Shown: positions 17,615 through 27,831, counted from the stretch's first letter. The stretch: 64,000 bases of DNA from Roseateles aquatilis (GCF_002205645.1 NZ_NIOF01000007.1:124001-188000); one strand, 5' to 3'. Made by a program: numbers and translations. Notes: generated by a model not told the origin, from the sequence alone.

Positions 17615-19654
17615 TCAGGGCGCCCCGGAATGGGGCGGCCAGGCCGCCAGGCGCGCTTCCAGCGCCTGGGCCGGCTGGGGGCGGCAATACAGGTAGCCCT
17701 GCTGCTGCCAGCAGCCCAGCGCGAGCAGCGCATCGCGCTGGGCCTCGGTCTCGACGCCCTCGGCCACCACCTCGATGCCCAGTGCCTGCGCCATGCCCAT
17801 CATGGCCTGCACCAGCGCCCGGTCGTCGGGGCTGGCCGGCAGGTCCCGGACGAAGGCCCGGTCGATCTTCAACCGCGCCGGCCGCAGCAGCTTCAAGTAG
17901 GCCAGCGACGAGTAGCCGGTGCCGAAGTCGTCCACCGACAGGCTCAGCCCCAGGTCGGCCAGCCGCGTCAGCGTCTGCAGCACGGTGTCGGTGTCGGTCA
18001 GCAAGGTGCTTTCGGTGAGCTCGATCGCCAGCTCGCCGGGCTCGACGCCGTGACGGCCCATGGCCTCGGCGATGCGCTCGGCCAGGCTCGGATCGCGGAA
18101 CTGCAGCGCCGACAGGTTGATGGCGATCGGCCCGGGATGCCGCCCCGCCGCCTTCCAGCGCGCCAACTGCGCGCAAGCCTTCTCGATCGTGCTCCAGCCC
18201 AGCGCCAGGATCTGGCCGGTTTCTTCCGCCAGCTCGATGAAGTGGCCCGGCATCACCAGCCCCCGCTGCGGATGCTGCCAGCGCATCAGCGCCTCCAGGC
18301 CGCGCCAGGCGCCGGTGCGGGCGTCGACCAGGGCCTGGTAGTGCAACAGCAACTCGTCGCGCTCCAGCGCCTGGGCCAGCTCCCGCTCCAGCTCCATGCG
18401 CTCGACCGCCGCCGCGTCCATGTCCTGCTGGAAGAAGCTGTAGCGCGAGCGCCCCAACTGCTTGGCGCGGTACATCGCCAGGTCGGCGTGACGCACCATC
18501 GTGTCGAAGTCGTCACCGTCGCGCGGATAGAGGGCGATGCCGATGCTGGCCGAGACGCTGGCCATGCCGCCTTCCAGCTGGAGCGGCGCGTTCAGCGCCT
18601 CGATCAGCCGCTGCGCGGCATGGGCGACATGGTCGCTGGAGTCGCGCATCAGCAGCAGGAACTCGTCGCCGCTGACCCGGCAGGCGAGGTCGGACTCACG
18701 CACCGCCTGCCGCAGCCGCTCGCTGGCCTGCAGCAGCATGCGGTCGCCGGCCGCGTGGCCCAGCGAGTCGTTGATCGCCTTGAACCGGTCCAGGTCGACG
18801 AACAGCAGCGCCAGGTGCGTGCCGTCGCGCCGCGCGACCGCCGCCTCGTGGAGGAACACCTCGCGGAACAAGGTCCGGTTGGGCAGCCCGGTCAGATGGT
18901 CGTACATCGCCAGCTGATGCAGCTGCGCGTTCTTGCTTTCCATGTCGGCGAGCAGGCCGGCGATCTGCTGGCCCATCTGGTCCAGGTGGACGCCGAGCTG
19001 GCCCAGCTCGTCCTTGCGGTTCCAGCGCAGCCGAGGCACCGGCTCGCGCAGCGCGATCGCGCTGGCCAGTTGCTTGAGGCGATCGATCGGGCGGACGAGC
19101 CGCAGGTAGAAGACCAGCAGCACGATCACCACGCCCGCCACCACCTGCACGGCGACGATCGCGGCGGTTTGCCGACGGCCTTCTTCGAGCATGCGCTCCT
19201 GCGCCGCGTCGTCGAAGTGGACCCGCAGGCTGCCCAGCACCTGCCCCTCGCGCCGGATCATGGCGGCCAGCGTGACCGTCGGCCAGCCCGGGCTGCATTT
19301 GGTGCGGACGATGTCCGGCGTCTCGGCGCGCTCTTCGCTGAGCTCCACGCCGCAGACGTTCACGTCGGACAGCAGCTGGTCCAGCGCCCGCTGCACCGCG
19401 GTGCTGTCCACCGTCCACAGCGGCTCGGCCAGTCCGTTGGCGGCCAGCGTCAGCACGGCGGCGCGCTGGCCTTCCAGCACCGGCTCCAGGCTGCGCCGGA
19501 TCAGCGAGTCGCTGAAGGCGACCAGCAGCAGCGCCGGCGCCGCGATCCCGACGACCACCGCCAGCAGGATCACACTGCGCAGCGACAGCGACGGGGCTTT
19601 GAGTTTGATCAACGGATGAGCGGTGGGGTGGGAGGAATCGGCGGGATTTTGCAC
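17615..19654 (-). CDS. Membrane-bound GGDEF-EAL cyclic-di-GMP enzyme
   Basis: A 679-residue protein. Membrane helices at about residues 27-48 and 165-186 bracket a periplasmic sensor region of about 110 residues. A HAMP segment ([16 protein letters not shown]) is followed by a GGDEF domain whose active loop is SGDEF (328-332), then an EAL domain with GLEALMRW (454-456), [21 protein letters not shown] and VAEGVET all present. The EAL half therefore looks able to hydrolyse cyclic-di-GMP. The cyclase half has a first-position Gly-to-Ser change that is tolerated in some active enzymes. The gene is divergent from uvrA, with 223 bp between. Confidence 0.92.
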   Translation of the reverse strand: MQNPADSSHPTAHPLIKLKAPSLSLRSVILLAVVVGIAAPALLLVAFSDSLIRRSLEPVLEGQRAAVLTLAANGLAEPLWTVDSTAVQRALDQLLSDVNVCGVELSEERAETPDIVRTKCSPGWPTVTLAAMIRREGQVLGSLRVHFDDAAQERMLEEGRRQTAAIVAVQVVAGVVIVLLVFYLRLVRPIDRLKQLASAIALREPVPRLRWNRKDELGQLGVHLDQMGQQIAGLLADMESKNAQLHQLAMYDHLTGLPNRTLFREVFLHEAAVARRDGTHLALLFVDLDRFKAINDSLGHAAGDRMLLQASERLRQAVRESDLACRVSGDEFLLLMRDSSDHVAHAAQRLIEALNAPLQLEGGMASVSASIGIALYPRDGDDFDTMVRHADLAMYRAKQLGRSRYSFFQQDMDAAAVERMELERELAQALERDELLLHYQALVDARTGAWRGLEALMRWQHPQRGLVMPGHFIELAEETGQILALGWSTIEKACAQLARWKAAGRHPGPIAINLSALQFRDPSLAERIAEAMGRHGVEPGELAIELTESTLLTDTDTVLQTLTRLADLGLSLSVDDFGTGYSSLAYLKLLRPARLKIDRAFVRDLPASPDDRALVQAMMGMAQALGIEVVAEGVETEAQRDALLALGCWQQQGYLYCRPQPAQALEARLAAWPPHSGAP

Positions 19655-19877
19655 CCCCGTGACAGAGGCGCCACACCCTCAAGGCGGGGACGTCGAGGAG
19701 GATTTCAGGATTTGGGCGCTCGGGCGCGCTCCCGGGGGCGCTCGGGAGGGCGAGCGCGGGCGGGCGTCGGTCGGTTCGACGCCCCCCGCTGCCACCCGCT
19801 GTCAGCAATGCCGGGCGTGGAAAGGACCGGGGGCCTATCATGTCGAGTTCGCCTTCCGCCGCCCCCTGCCGCCCCTC

Positions 19878-22847
19878 ATGTCCACGCTCCCGCCCGTCCC
19901 TCCCGCCCCGTCCGAGGCCACCACCGGGTCTCAGGGCACGTACCTGGGCCAGGCGATCGGCCAGACGCCCATGATCCGCGTGCGCGGCGCGCGGACCCAC
20001 AACCTCAAGAACATCGACGTCGACCTGCCCCGCAACAAGCTGGTCGTCATCACCGGCCTGTCCGGCTCGGGCAAGTCCAGCCTGGCCTTCGACACGCTGT
20101 ATGCCGAAGGGCAGCGCCGCTACGTCGAGAGCCTGTCCGCCTACGCGCGCCAGTTCCTGCAGCTGATGGACAAGCCCGAGGTCGACGTGATCGAGGGCCT
20201 GTCGCCGGCGATCTCGATCGAGCAGAAGGCCACCAGCCACAACCCGCGCTCCACCGTCGGCACCGTCACCGAGATTCACGACTACCTGCGCCTGCTCTAC
20301 GCCCGCGCCGGCACGCCGTTCTGCCCCGACCACCACCTGCCGCTGGAGGCGCAGAGCGTCGGCCAGATGGTGGACGCGGTGCTGGCGATGCCGGACGAGT
20401 CGCGGCTGCTGGTGCTCGCGCCCGTCGTGCGCGACCGCAAGGGCGAGTTCATCGAGCTGTTCCAGGATCTGCAGGCGCAGGGTTACGTGCGCTTCCGCGT
20501 CGACGGCCAGACCGTCGAGGTGGCGGACCTGCCGACGCTGAAGAAGGCCGAGAAGCACGACATCGACGTGGTCGTCGACCGCATCAAGCTGCGCCACGAC
20601 AGCGCCGACACGCTGCGCCAGCGGCTCGCGGAGAGCTTCGAGGCGGCGCTGCGGCTGGCCGATGGCCGCGCGCTGGTGCTCGACATGGACCGCGGCACCG
20701 AGGCCATCTATTCCAGCAAGTTCGCGTGCCCGATCTGCAGCTACTCGCTGCCGGAGCTGGAGCCGCGGCTGTTCTCGTTCAACTCGCCGGTCGGCGCCTG
20801 CCCGGCGTGCGAGGGCCTCGGCCTGGTGACCGTGTTCGATCCGGACCGCGTCGTCGCCTTCCCGACGCTGAGCCTGGCCAGCGGCGCGGTCAAGGGCTGG
20901 GACCGGCGCAACGCCTACACCTTCTCGATGCTGGAATCGGTCGCCAAGCATTACGGCTTCGACATCGAGCTGCCGTTCGAGGACCTGCCCGAGGCCGCCC
21001 GCGCCGTGCTGCTGACCGGCTCCGGCGAGGACGAGATCACCTTCGTCTACCAGGCCGAGGGCGCCAACGGCCGCAAGCGCAGCGTGAAGCGCTCGCATCC
21101 GTTCGAAGGCATCCTGCCCAACCTGCAGCGCCGCTTCCGCGAGACGGACTCCGCGGCGGTGCGCGAGGAGCTGGCGCGGTACCAGAGCGCCAAGCCCTGC
21201 ACGCAGTGCGAGGGCTCGCGCCTGCGCCGCGAGGCGCGCAACGTGCTGCTGCAGCCGGCCGATGCCGCCGACGGCGAGCGCGGGAAGCCGATCTACGAGG
21301 TCGAGCACGCCACGCTGCGCGAGGCGCTGACCTACTTCGAGAGCCTCAAGCTCAAGGGCGCCAAGGCGGAGATCGCCGACAAGGTGATCCGCGAGATCGC
21401 GTCACGGCTGCACTTCCTCAACGACGTCGGCCTCAACTACCTGAGCCTGGACCGCAGCGCCGACACGCTGTCCGGCGGCGAGGCGCAGCGCATCCGGCTG
21501 GCGTCGCAGATCGGCTCCGGCCTGACCGGCGTGATGTACGTGCTGGACGAACCCAGCATCGGCCTGCACCAGCGCGACAACGACCGGCTGATCGCGACGC
21601 TGCGGCGGCTGCGCGACCTGGGCAACTCGGTGCTGGTCGTGGAGCACGACGAGGACGCGATCCGCGCCGCCGACCATGTGCTGGACCTGGGCCCCGGGGC
21701 CGGCGTGCACGGCGGCCGCATCATGGCGCAGGGCACGCCGGAGGAAGTCGCGGCCAACCTGGAGTCGTCCACCGGCCGCTACCTGAGCGGCGTCGAGCGC
21801 ATCGAGGTGCCCAAACGCCGTCACACGCTGGCCGAAAGCGCCGACCCGCGCACGCTCAAGATCGTCAACGCGCGCGGCAACAACCTGAAGGGCGTGACCG
21901 CCGAGTTCCCGGTCGGGCTGCTGACCTGCGTCACCGGCGTGTCCGGCTCGGGCAAGAGCACGCTGGTCAACGACACACTGTATGCCGCGGTCTCGCGCAA
22001 GCTCTATCAGAGCCACGCCGAGCCGGCCGCGCACGACGAGATCGACGGCATGGATGCCTTCGACAAGGTCATCAACGTCGACCAGTCGCCGATCGGCCGC
22101 ACGCCGCGCTCGAACCCGGCGACCTACACCGGCCTGTTCACGCCGATCCGCGAGCTCTTCGCCGAGATGCCCACCGCGCGCGAGCGCGGCTACGGCGCCG
22201 GGCGCTTCAGCTTCAACGTCGCCGGCGGCCGCTGCGAGTCCTGCCAGGGCGACGGCGTGCTGAAGGTGGAGATGCACTTCCTGCCCGACGTCTACGTCCC
22301 CTGCGACACCTGCGGCGGCAAGCGCTACAACCGCGAGACGCTGGAGGTGCTCTACAAGGGCCGCAACATCTCGGAGGTGCTGGGCCTGACGGTGGAGGAC
22401 GCGCTGGCGTTCTTCAGCGCGGTGCCGACGCTGGCGCGCAAGCTGCAGACGCTGATGGACGTCGGCCTGGGGTACGTGAAGCTGGGGCAGAGCGCGACCA
22501 CGCTGTCCGGCGGCGAGGCGCAGCGCGTGAAGCTGGCGCTGGAGCTGTCCAAGCGGGACACGGGCCGCACGCTCTACATCCTCGACGAGCCGACCACCGG
22601 CCTGCACTTCGCCGACATCGCGCTGCTGCTGAAGGTGTTGCACCAGTTGCGCGACGCGGGCAACACGATCGTGATCATCGAGCACAACCTGGACGTGATC
22701 AAAACCGCCGACTGGGTGCTGGACATGGGCCCAGAAGGCGGTTCCGGCGGCGGCTTGCTGCTGATCGCGGGCACGCCCGAGGATGTCGCCGCCTGCGAGG
22801 CCAGCCACACCGGCCGTTATCTGAAGCCGCTGCTGGCGCGCGGCTGA
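19878..22847 (+). CDS. uvrA: Excinuclease ABC subunit A
   Basis: A 989-residue UvrA, the damage-recognition ATPase of nucleotide excision repair. Both ABC modules are complete: Walker A motifs GLSGSGKSS and GVSGSGKST, and signature motifs [15 protein letters not shown] and [15 protein letters not shown]. Zinc fingers include CPIC..CPAC and [16 protein letters not shown]. It carries about 30 extra residues before the conserved [14 protein letters not shown]; the ATG at 19971, immediately before this block, is an alternative start that would give the classic length. No SOS box (CTG-N10-CAG) was seen upstream. Confidence 0.97.
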   Translation: MSTLPPVPPAPSEATTGSQGTYLGQAIGQTPMIRVRGARTHNLKNIDVDLPRNKLVVITGLSGSGKSSLAFDTLYAEGQRRYVESLSAYARQFLQLMDKPEVDVIEGLSPAISIEQKATSHNPRSTVGTVTEIHDYLRLLYARAGTPFCPDHHLPLEAQSVGQMVDAVLAMPDESRLLVLAPVVRDRKGEFIELFQDLQAQGYVRFRVDGQTVEVADLPTLKKAEKHDIDVVVDRIKLRHDSADTLRQRLAESFEAALRLADGRALVLDMDRGTEAIYSSKFACPICSYSLPELEPRLFSFNSPVGACPACEGLGLVTVFDPDRVVAFPTLSLASGAVKGWDRRNAYTFSMLESVAKHYGFDIELPFEDLPEAARAVLLTGSGEDEITFVYQAEGANGRKRSVKRSHPFEGILPNLQRRFRETDSAAVREELARYQSAKPCTQCEGSRLRREARNVLLQPADAADGERGKPIYEVEHATLREALTYFESLKLKGAKAEIADKVIREIASRLHFLNDVGLNYLSLDRSADTLSGGEAQRIRLASQIGSGLTGVMYVLDEPSIGLHQRDNDRLIATLRRLRDLGNSVLVVEHDEDAIRAADHVLDLGPGAGVHGGRIMAQGTPEEVAANLESSTGRYLSGVERIEVPKRRHTLAESADPRTLKIVNARGNNLKGVTAEFPVGLLTCVTGVSGSGKSTLVNDTLYAAVSRKLYQSHAEPAAHDEIDGMDAFDKVINVDQSPIGRTPRSNPATYTGLFTPIRELFAEMPTARERGYGAGRFSFNVAGGRCESCQGDGVLKVEMHFLPDVYVPCDTCGGKRYNRETLEVLYKGRNISEVLGLTVEDALAFFSAVPTLARKLQTLMDVGLGYVKLGQSATTLSGGEAQRVKLALELSKRDTGRTLYILDEPTTGLHFADIALLLKVLHQLRDAGNTIVIIEHNLDVIKTADWVLDMGPEGGSGGGLLLIAGTPEDVAACEASHTGRYLKPLLARG

Positions 22848-22901
22848 GGCACCGCCGAGACACGGCGGAAGTGCCGCGCGAGCGGCGCCGGATGCGAGTC
22901 G

Positions 22902-23684
22902 TCAGGCCTGGCGGCCCGGACGGCCCTGACGGCGCCTGGCGGTGACCGCCAGCGCACCCAGGCCGAGCGCGAACAGCAACCAGGTCTGCGGCTCCGGCAC
23001 GCCGGGCACGGGCGGCGTGATGCCGCCGCCGCCTTGCGGCAGCTGGGGCAAGGTGATCAGGCCCGGGCCGCCGACCGTCGGACCGGTGCCGCCCAGTCCG
23101 CCACCGGTGGCCGGCGGATTGACCAGGCTGCCGCCGGAGGACGCCGTCGGCAGTCCCGCGGTGCGGGCGAAGCTGCCCGGATCGCCCGCACCGCCGCTGT
23201 CCGGCGCACCGGCTCCCGGCGGATCGAACATCAGCGGTTCTTCTTCGTTCTTCGCCACCGGCGATCCGGCGGCCGGCTTGAGCTTGCCGCGCGAGATGCG
23301 GCTGACGTTGCGGCAGACGGTGGGCACGAGGATGCACTCGCCGTCCTCGCAATAGACCAGGCCGCGCTCCAGCATGCGGTCGTTCCACTTCGCGCGGGTG
23401 ACGGTCTGGCAGACCGAGCCGGCGCCGAAGTGCATGTCTCGGATCTCGCTGCCGTAGTCGTAGCGGCCGACGATGCTGTCGCGGTGGATGTCGACGATCT
23501 CGTCGTACTGGCGTGCTTCCATGCGCGCCTTGAGCTTCGCGCGGGTCGCCGCCGGGATGTCCTTGTAGCGGTCGACGGCCGCCACCAGGTCGCCCATGAA
23601 GGGGTTCACCCCCGGCCGGTCCCAGGAGCAGTTGGGCAACGTCACCGTGGACGCGGCCAGCGCGAATGCAGCCACCAACGACAT
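22902..23684 (-). CDS. MHFG-type PEP-CTERM protein
   Basis: A 260-residue exported protein. An N-terminal signal (MSLVAAFALAASTVTLP) is followed by a globular part with the block RDMHFGAGSVCQTVTRAKW and then RGLVYCEDGECILVPTVCRN, the signature of MHFG-family PEP-CTERM proteins. A long Gly/Pro/Ala linker leads to the sorting tag VPEPQTWLLFALGLGALAV and a final Arg-rich cluster. The VPEP-helix-Arg tail is recognised by an exosortase, which must be encoded elsewhere. Four cysteines suggest disulfides. The start at 23684 puts the signal at the N-terminus; the open frame to 23768 would bury it. Confidence 0.85.
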   Translation of the reverse strand: MSLVAAFALAASTVTLPNCSWDRPGVNPFMGDLVAAVDRYKDIPAATRAKLKARMEARQYDEIVDIHRDSIVGRYDYGSEIRDMHFGAGSVCQTVTRAKWNDRMLERGLVYCEDGECILVPTVCRNVSRISRGKLKPAAGSPVAKNEEEPLMFDPPGAGAPDSGGAGDPGSFARTAGLPTASSGGSLVNPPATGGGLGGTGPTVGGPGLITLPQLPQGGGGITPPVPGVPEPQTWLLFALGLGALAVTARRRQGRPGRQA

Positions 23685-24067
23685 GGATTGTTCTCTTGTT
23701 GCGGCTGCGGCCTGCCGCGACGGAGTCGCGAGGGTCAGGCCTTGCCGGCGTCTCGTCCCTGCGTCCATCCATGTCGGATGGGGCGGGACTTGGCGGCAGT
23801 GTAGGGAGCGATGGGACGCCGATCGCGCCGGGCCCCCTCAGCCGGGGGAGGTGCGCCACGTGTTTTTGTCACATTCGCCTCACACATCGCACAAGGGACG
23901 GCCGCAGGGGACGCGACGACGGCGTCCTTGTCCCCTCGCCGACGGCCTGGCGAGGCGCCGCGCACGGGGCGGCGGACCGCGTCCGTTGACGTCAACGGCG
24001 GCAGGGACAACGCTGCCAGGGCCCGGATTTCGCTGGTATCGTGCGCCTTCCCCTGCCAGCCGCCGCC
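23685..24067. other. Intergenic region between divergent PEP-CTERM and receiver genes
   Basis: 383 bp with no convincing gene. It holds divergent promoter space and a perfect 16-bp palindrome at 23983-23998, listed separately. Confidence 0.6.
23983..23998. promoter_or_regulatory. Perfect 16-bp palindrome upstream of the lone receiver gene
   Basis: CCGTTGACGTCAACGG is self-complementary over all 16 bases and ends 69 bp before the start of the receiver gene at 24068. It is an operator candidate for a dimeric regulator; no specific regulator is recognised. Confidence 0.4.
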
Positions 24068-24445
24068 ATGTCTTCCTCCGACTCCGCCCGCCACGTCCTG
24101 TATGTCGAGGACGACCGCATCAACATCGTCCTGATGGAGGAGGTCTTCCGCCCGATGACCGGCTGGACGCTGCATGTGGCGGAGACCGGCGGGCAGGCGA
24201 TGGAGATGCTGCCGCGCGTGATGCCGGCGCTGGTCCTGATGGACATGAACCTGCCGGACATGAACGGCCTGCAGCTGATGGCGCTGGTGCGCGCCGACGA
24301 GCGCCTGGCCGGGCTGCGCTGCATCGCGCTGTCCGCCGACGTGATGGACGACCAGCGCCAGCGCGCGCGCGCCGCGGGCTTCCAGGATTACTGGCTCAAG
24401 CCGATCGACGTGCGCAAGCTGCGCGAGGCGCTCGAGCGGCTCTGA
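24068..24445 (+). CDS. Stand-alone CheY-like receiver protein
   Basis: A 125-residue protein that is a single receiver domain: acidic residues E14-D15-D16, phospho-site D59 (LVLMDMNLP) and the conserved Lys in YWLKPID. The sequence (VEDDRINIVLMEEVF) resembles the receiver domains of hybrid kinases more than CheY itself. It has no output domain, so it must act by protein contact or phosphotransfer. The gene is monocistronic and followed by a strong terminator. A partner cannot be identified from the window. Confidence 0.85.
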   Translation: MSSSDSARHVLYVEDDRINIVLMEEVFRPMTGWTLHVAETGGQAMEMLPRVMPALVLMDMNLPDMNGLQLMALVRADERLAGLRCIALSADVMDDQRQRARAAGFQDYWLKPIDVRKLREALERL

Positions 24446-24448
24446 CGC

Positions 24449-24474
24449 AAAAAAGCCCGCGCGAGGCGGGCTTT
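24449..24474 (+). terminator. Terminator of the receiver gene
   Basis: AAAGCCCGC - GCGAG - GCGGGCTTT is a 9-bp stem with A/T flanks between convergent genes, 4 bp after the receiver stop. It may serve both directions. Confidence 0.85.
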
Positions 24475-24508
24475 GTCCTGAAGGCACGGGGCCTGTCGGC
24501 CCCGGCGA

Positions 24509-24937
24509 TCAATCCTTCAGATGGCTGTTGATCAGACGGGTCATCTCGAACATGTCCGCCTTGGCCTTGCCGAAGATTTCCTTCAGCTTGGCATCGGCGT
24601 TGATGACGCGCTTCTGAGCCGCATCCTGCAGGTTGTGCTTCTTGATGTATTCCCAGACCTTCTTCACCACGTCGGTCCGCGGCAGCGGCTTGTCGCCGAC
24701 GATCGCGGCCAGCGCGGGGCTGGGGGTCAGGGCCTTCATGAAGGCGGCGTTGGGGGTGCGCTTCTTCGCGGGCGCGGCCGTCTTGGCCGCGGGCGCCTTG
24801 GCAGGAGCCTTCGCGGGCGCAGCCTTCTTCGCAGGAGCCGCCGCCTTCTTCGCCGGAGCGGCGGCCTTCTTCGCAGGAGCCGCCTTCTTCGCCGGCGCCG
24901 CCTTCTTGGCGGGCGCGGCCTTCTTCGCAGTTGCCAT
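24509..24937 (-). CDS. SWIB/MDM2-domain protein with histone-H1-like tail
   Basis: A 142-residue protein. Residues 1-60 are a lysine/alanine/proline array (repeated AAPAKK) like histone H1 C-terminal tails. Residues 63-142 form a SWIB domain (LTPSPALAAIVGDKPLPRTD, VWEYIKKHNLQ, INADAKLKEIFG). In bacteria SWIB-plus-basic-tail proteins are taken as DNA-binding nucleoid proteins; a chromatin role here is inferred. The start at 24937 has GGAGAGAA upstream. Confidence 0.92.
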   Translation of the reverse strand: MATAKKAAPAKKAAPAKKAAPAKKAAAPAKKAAAPAKKAAPAKAPAKAPAAKTAAPAKKRTPNAAFMKALTPSPALAAIVGDKPLPRTDVVKKVWEYIKKHNLQDAAQKRVINADAKLKEIFGKAKADMFEMTRLINSHLKD

Positions 24938-25304
24938 TTCGATTCTCTCCATCAAGGGTTGTTGATGTGCCGGGCCCTGGTGAAGGTCTGACGCCTTCGG
25001 TACTCGTTGGCACCCTGCGCGGGCAATGGTACTGCGCACCTCTGCCATTGAGAAGGCTTTACCGGGGGGGAAACGAACTGGAAGTCAACGCCGAACCCTC
25101 GCTTTGTCGCAGGCGCGCATCAGTCCACGCGTCGCGACGCGTCCGCTACGGGCTTCCCCGTGGTCATCGCGGTCGCGCGGCATCGGCCGATCCCGACGCG
25201 CGCGCGTCGATCGGAGGCGCTCGCGCAACCACGATCCAGGCCGCGATCGACGTCCCGATCAACGTCCTGATCGGCCTGCCGTTCGAGGCCCCGATGCCCA
25301 CGGC
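24938..25304. other. Intergenic stretch between SWIB gene and iron cluster
   Basis: 367 bp without a convincing gene. The left end is the SWIB promoter region. The right part (about 25150-25290) is rich in CGATC/GATCG words in both orientations, and open frames across it have highly biased Arg/Asp composition typical of shadows. Confidence 0.5.
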
Positions 25305-26717
25305 TCAATACACGTCGCGTCGGTACCGGCCGTGCTGGATCAGCGCGTCGACCGATGCCTCGCCGAGTGTCTCCCGCAGCACCGCGTCGACCGCGCCCGC
25401 CATGCCTTGCAGGCTGCCGCAGACGTAGAGCGCGGCGCCGTGCTGGATCCACTCGCGCAGCCGCTGCGCATGGCGCGCGAGCAGATGCTGGACATGCAGC
25501 CGCTCCGATTGGTCGCGCGAGAACGCCCAGTCCGCATGCGCGATCAGACCGTCGCGCTGCCAGCCCTCGATCTCGTCGCGGCAATGCGCATCGTGCGCGG
25601 ACTGGCGCTCGCCGAAGAGCAGCCAGGCCGGCGCGACCGATGGCGACGATGCGAGCCTCGATGCCGACGCTGCGCGCGCCTTCAGGTGCGCGCGCAGACC
25701 GGCGAGACCCGTGCCGTTGCCGATCAGGATCAACCTGCGATCGCTGTTGGCGCCGATGCGGAAGCTCGCGTGCGGTCGCAGTCGCAGCGCGACGGTGCCG
25801 TCGAGCGGCAATTGCTCGGTCAGCAAGCCGGAGGCCAGGCCGGGCGTGCCGTCCTCGCGCGCGGTGCGGCGCACCATCAACGCGACACGGCCGTCGGAAG
25901 GCAGGGAGGCGATCGTGTACTCGCGCGGTCGGCGCGCATCGTCGCCGGCGCTGTCCAGCGCGATCCGGATCTGCACGAGATCACCGGCTTCCCATGCCGG
26001 CAGCGGCGTGCCGTCGGCAGGCGTGAGCTCGAGGTGGAACACCGGCCCGCCCTGGCTGCCCGGATTCAGATGACGGCGCGCGGTCAGTCGCCACGGCGTG
26101 AAGACCGGCGCGTCCCACTCGGCCAGATCGGCGGTGCCGGCGAGATGGCTAAGCCGCTGCCGCCACTGCGCGAGCGACTGCGGATCGGCGCGGTCGACGT
26201 CGATGCGATCGAACAGCGGCTGCGCGCCGCGCTCGTGCAGCCACGCGTCGAGCGCGCGACCGAAGCCGCAGAAGTGGCTGTACGTCGCGTCGCCGAGCGC
26301 CATCACGCCGACCTCCAGCGCCGACAGGTCCGGTGCGTCGGCCGCGGCCATCAGGTCGCGCGCGAACGGCGCGGCGCTGTCAGGCGCGTCGCCCTCGCCA
26401 TGGGTGCTGGCGATGAACAGCGCATGGCGCGCGGCCAGCAGCTCGTCGCGTCCGATCTCGCCGAGCGCGGCAACGCGCACCGGCATGCCCGCCAGGTGCA
26501 AGACCTTGGCGGTCTGCCACGCGATCTCCTCGGCCTGGCCGGTCTGGCTGGCGTGCAGCACGAGCACCGGCGGGCCGGCATCGGCGGCCGGCAACAGCGC
26601 GGCGCAGGCCGCCGCCGCCTGGTTCAGCCGACGGCGGTGGCGCCACCAGACCGCGGCGCACATCACCAGGTAGAGCGCGGTCAGCAGCAGCGCCGCCGCA
26701 GGACGGGACAGGATCAC
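25305..26717 (-). CDS. Membrane-anchored flavodoxin/FAD/NAD(P) oxidoreductase (sulfite-reductase flavoprotein-like)
   Basis: A 470-residue protein. An N-terminal membrane helix (about residues 5-25) is followed by a flavodoxin domain binding FMN (LVLHASQTGQAEEIA), an FAD-binding domain with REYTIASLP, and an NAD(P)-binding domain with LILIGNGTGLAGLRAHL and YVCGSLQGMAGAVDAVL. This is the layout of CPR/CysJ-type reductases, but there is no CysI nearby. It is the last gene of the iron cluster, 13 bp after apbE, and most likely supplies electrons to it, for example for reduction of ferric chelates. That role is an inference from context. Confidence 0.85.
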   Translation of the reverse strand: MILSRPAAALLLTALYLVMCAAVWWRHRRRLNQAAAACAALLPAADAGPPVLVLHASQTGQAEEIAWQTAKVLHLAGMPVRVAALGEIGRDELLAARHALFIASTHGEGDAPDSAAPFARDLMAAADAPDLSALEVGVMALGDATYSHFCGFGRALDAWLHERGAQPLFDRIDVDRADPQSLAQWRQRLSHLAGTADLAEWDAPVFTPWRLTARRHLNPGSQGGPVFHLELTPADGTPLPAWEAGDLVQIRIALDSAGDDARRPREYTIASLPSDGRVALMVRRTAREDGTPGLASGLLTEQLPLDGTVALRLRPHASFRIGANSDRRLILIGNGTGLAGLRAHLKARAASASRLASSPSVAPAWLLFGERQSAHDAHCRDEIEGWQRDGLIAHADWAFSRDQSERLHVQHLLARHAQRLREWIQHGAALYVCGSLQGMAGAVDAVLRETLGEASVDALIQHGRYRRDVY

Positions 26718-26730
26718 GACACCCTCTTTC

Positions 26731-27831
26731 TCACAGCATCAGTTCGCGCATGGCGGCGGAGAAGGTCTCCTCGAAACCGCCGCCCTCGGCCGCCGTCCGG
26801 CGCCGCACCAGCAGTGCCGCCAGCCCGAGCCGGTCCGCCAGTGCGAGCCCGTCGCGCGGGCCGAGCACCATCAGCGCGGTCGACCAGCCGTCCGCCCACA
26901 TCGCGCTGTCATGCACAACGGTGACCGCGGCCAGCCCGTGCGCCACCGGCTGGCGCGTGCGGGGATCGAGGGTGTGGGAGCGCCGATGGCCGTCGGCACC
27001 GGCGTAGTACTTGCGGTAATCGCCGGAGGTGGCGACCGCCAGGCCGTGCAGCGCCAGCCGCACCGGCGCCAGGCCGCAGTCGGCCGACAGCGGCTCCAGA
27101 TCCACCCACCAGGGCTGGCCGTCCGGCTTGAGGCCGGCGCCGCGCAGCTCGCCGCCGATCTCGACGAGGTGATTCGGCAAGCCCAGCCGGGTCAGCAACT
27201 CCGACACGCGATCGACCGCATGGCCCTTGGCGATCGCGGACAGGTCCAGCGTCGCGCCGCCAGGCTGCGTCAGCGCGCGGCGTTCGCCATCCCACGGGAG
27301 CGAGTCCCAGCCACAGTGCACGCGGGCGCGATCGGCGGCCGACGGCACGCGGAAGTCCGGCGCGTCGTGGCGCGGCGCGAGGGCCGTTTCTCCAGTCGGT
27401 CCAAAGCCCCACAACGCGACCAGCCCGCCGGCGGTCGGGTCGTACGCCCCGTCGCTGGCCGCGGCGATGCGCAGCGCGGCATCGAGGACGCTGGCGAAAC
27501 CCTCCGGCAACACGCGCACGCTGCCGACCGCCGCGCGGTTGAAGCGGCTGAGATCGGAGGCCGCCGTCCAATGGCTCATCTGCTCGATCACGTCGTCGCA
27601 GACGTGGACGACGGCCTCGGCGATCGTGCTGTCGCGCAAGCCCGCCGGGCCGATGAAGCGCACCGACCAGGTGGTGCCCATCGTCTCGCCGTCCAGCGCG
27701 TGCAAGGTCTGGCCCAGCGACGGCGGCTCCCCGTCGATGCGCAGGGGGACGAGCACGCGCGGCTCGGGCGGCGGGTGCGGCGACATCGCGCCGCCCCCCG
27801 CGCCCGAGACGTCGGCCGTCCCCGCGGTCAT
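26731..27831 (-). CDS. apbE: FAD:protein FMN transferase
   Basis: A 366-residue ApbE-family enzyme, which moves FMN from FAD onto a Thr/Ser of target proteins. Motifs: LDGETMGTTWSVRF, YDPTAGGLVALWGFGP, LDLSAIAKGHAVDRV, LVEIGGELRGAG and SHTLDPRTRQPVAHG. No signal peptide or lipobox is visible at the N-terminus, unlike typical periplasmic ApbE. The start overlaps the DUF4198 stop (TGATG), so translation is coupled. The likely target is the DUF2271 protein two genes upstream, which has a flavinylation-like motif. Confidence 0.9.
   Translation of the reverse strand: MTAGTADVSGAGGGAMSPHPPPEPRVLVPLRIDGEPPSLGQTLHALDGETMGTTWSVRFIGPAGLRDSTIAEAVVHVCDDVIEQMSHWTAASDLSRFNRAAVGSVRVLPEGFASVLDAALRIAAASDGAYDPTAGGLVALWGFGPTGETALAPRHDAPDFRVPSAADRARVHCGWDSLPWDGERRALTQPGGATLDLSAIAKGHAVDRVSELLTRLGLPNHLVEIGGELRGAGLKPDGQPWWVDLEPLSADCGLAPVRLALHGLAVATSGDYRKYYAGADGHRRSHTLDPRTRQPVAHGLAAVTVVHDSAMWADGWSTALMVLGPRDGLALADRLGLAALLVRRRTAAEGGGFEETFSAAMRELML

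Noticed and set aside
19655-19877. Possible SOS box for uvrA
   Set aside because: Read for CTG-N10-CAG with an AT-rich core; none was found in the divergent region.
17570-22945. Continuous plus-strand frame of 1791 codons
   Set aside because: It is a shadow of the GGDEF-EAL gene (minus) and uvrA (plus, another frame); very biased Arg/Ala/Gln composition and no domains.
25150-25290. CGATC/GATCG-rich stretch as a repeat array or gene
   Set aside because: Words are irregularly spaced without a fixed period, and frames through it show only biased composition.
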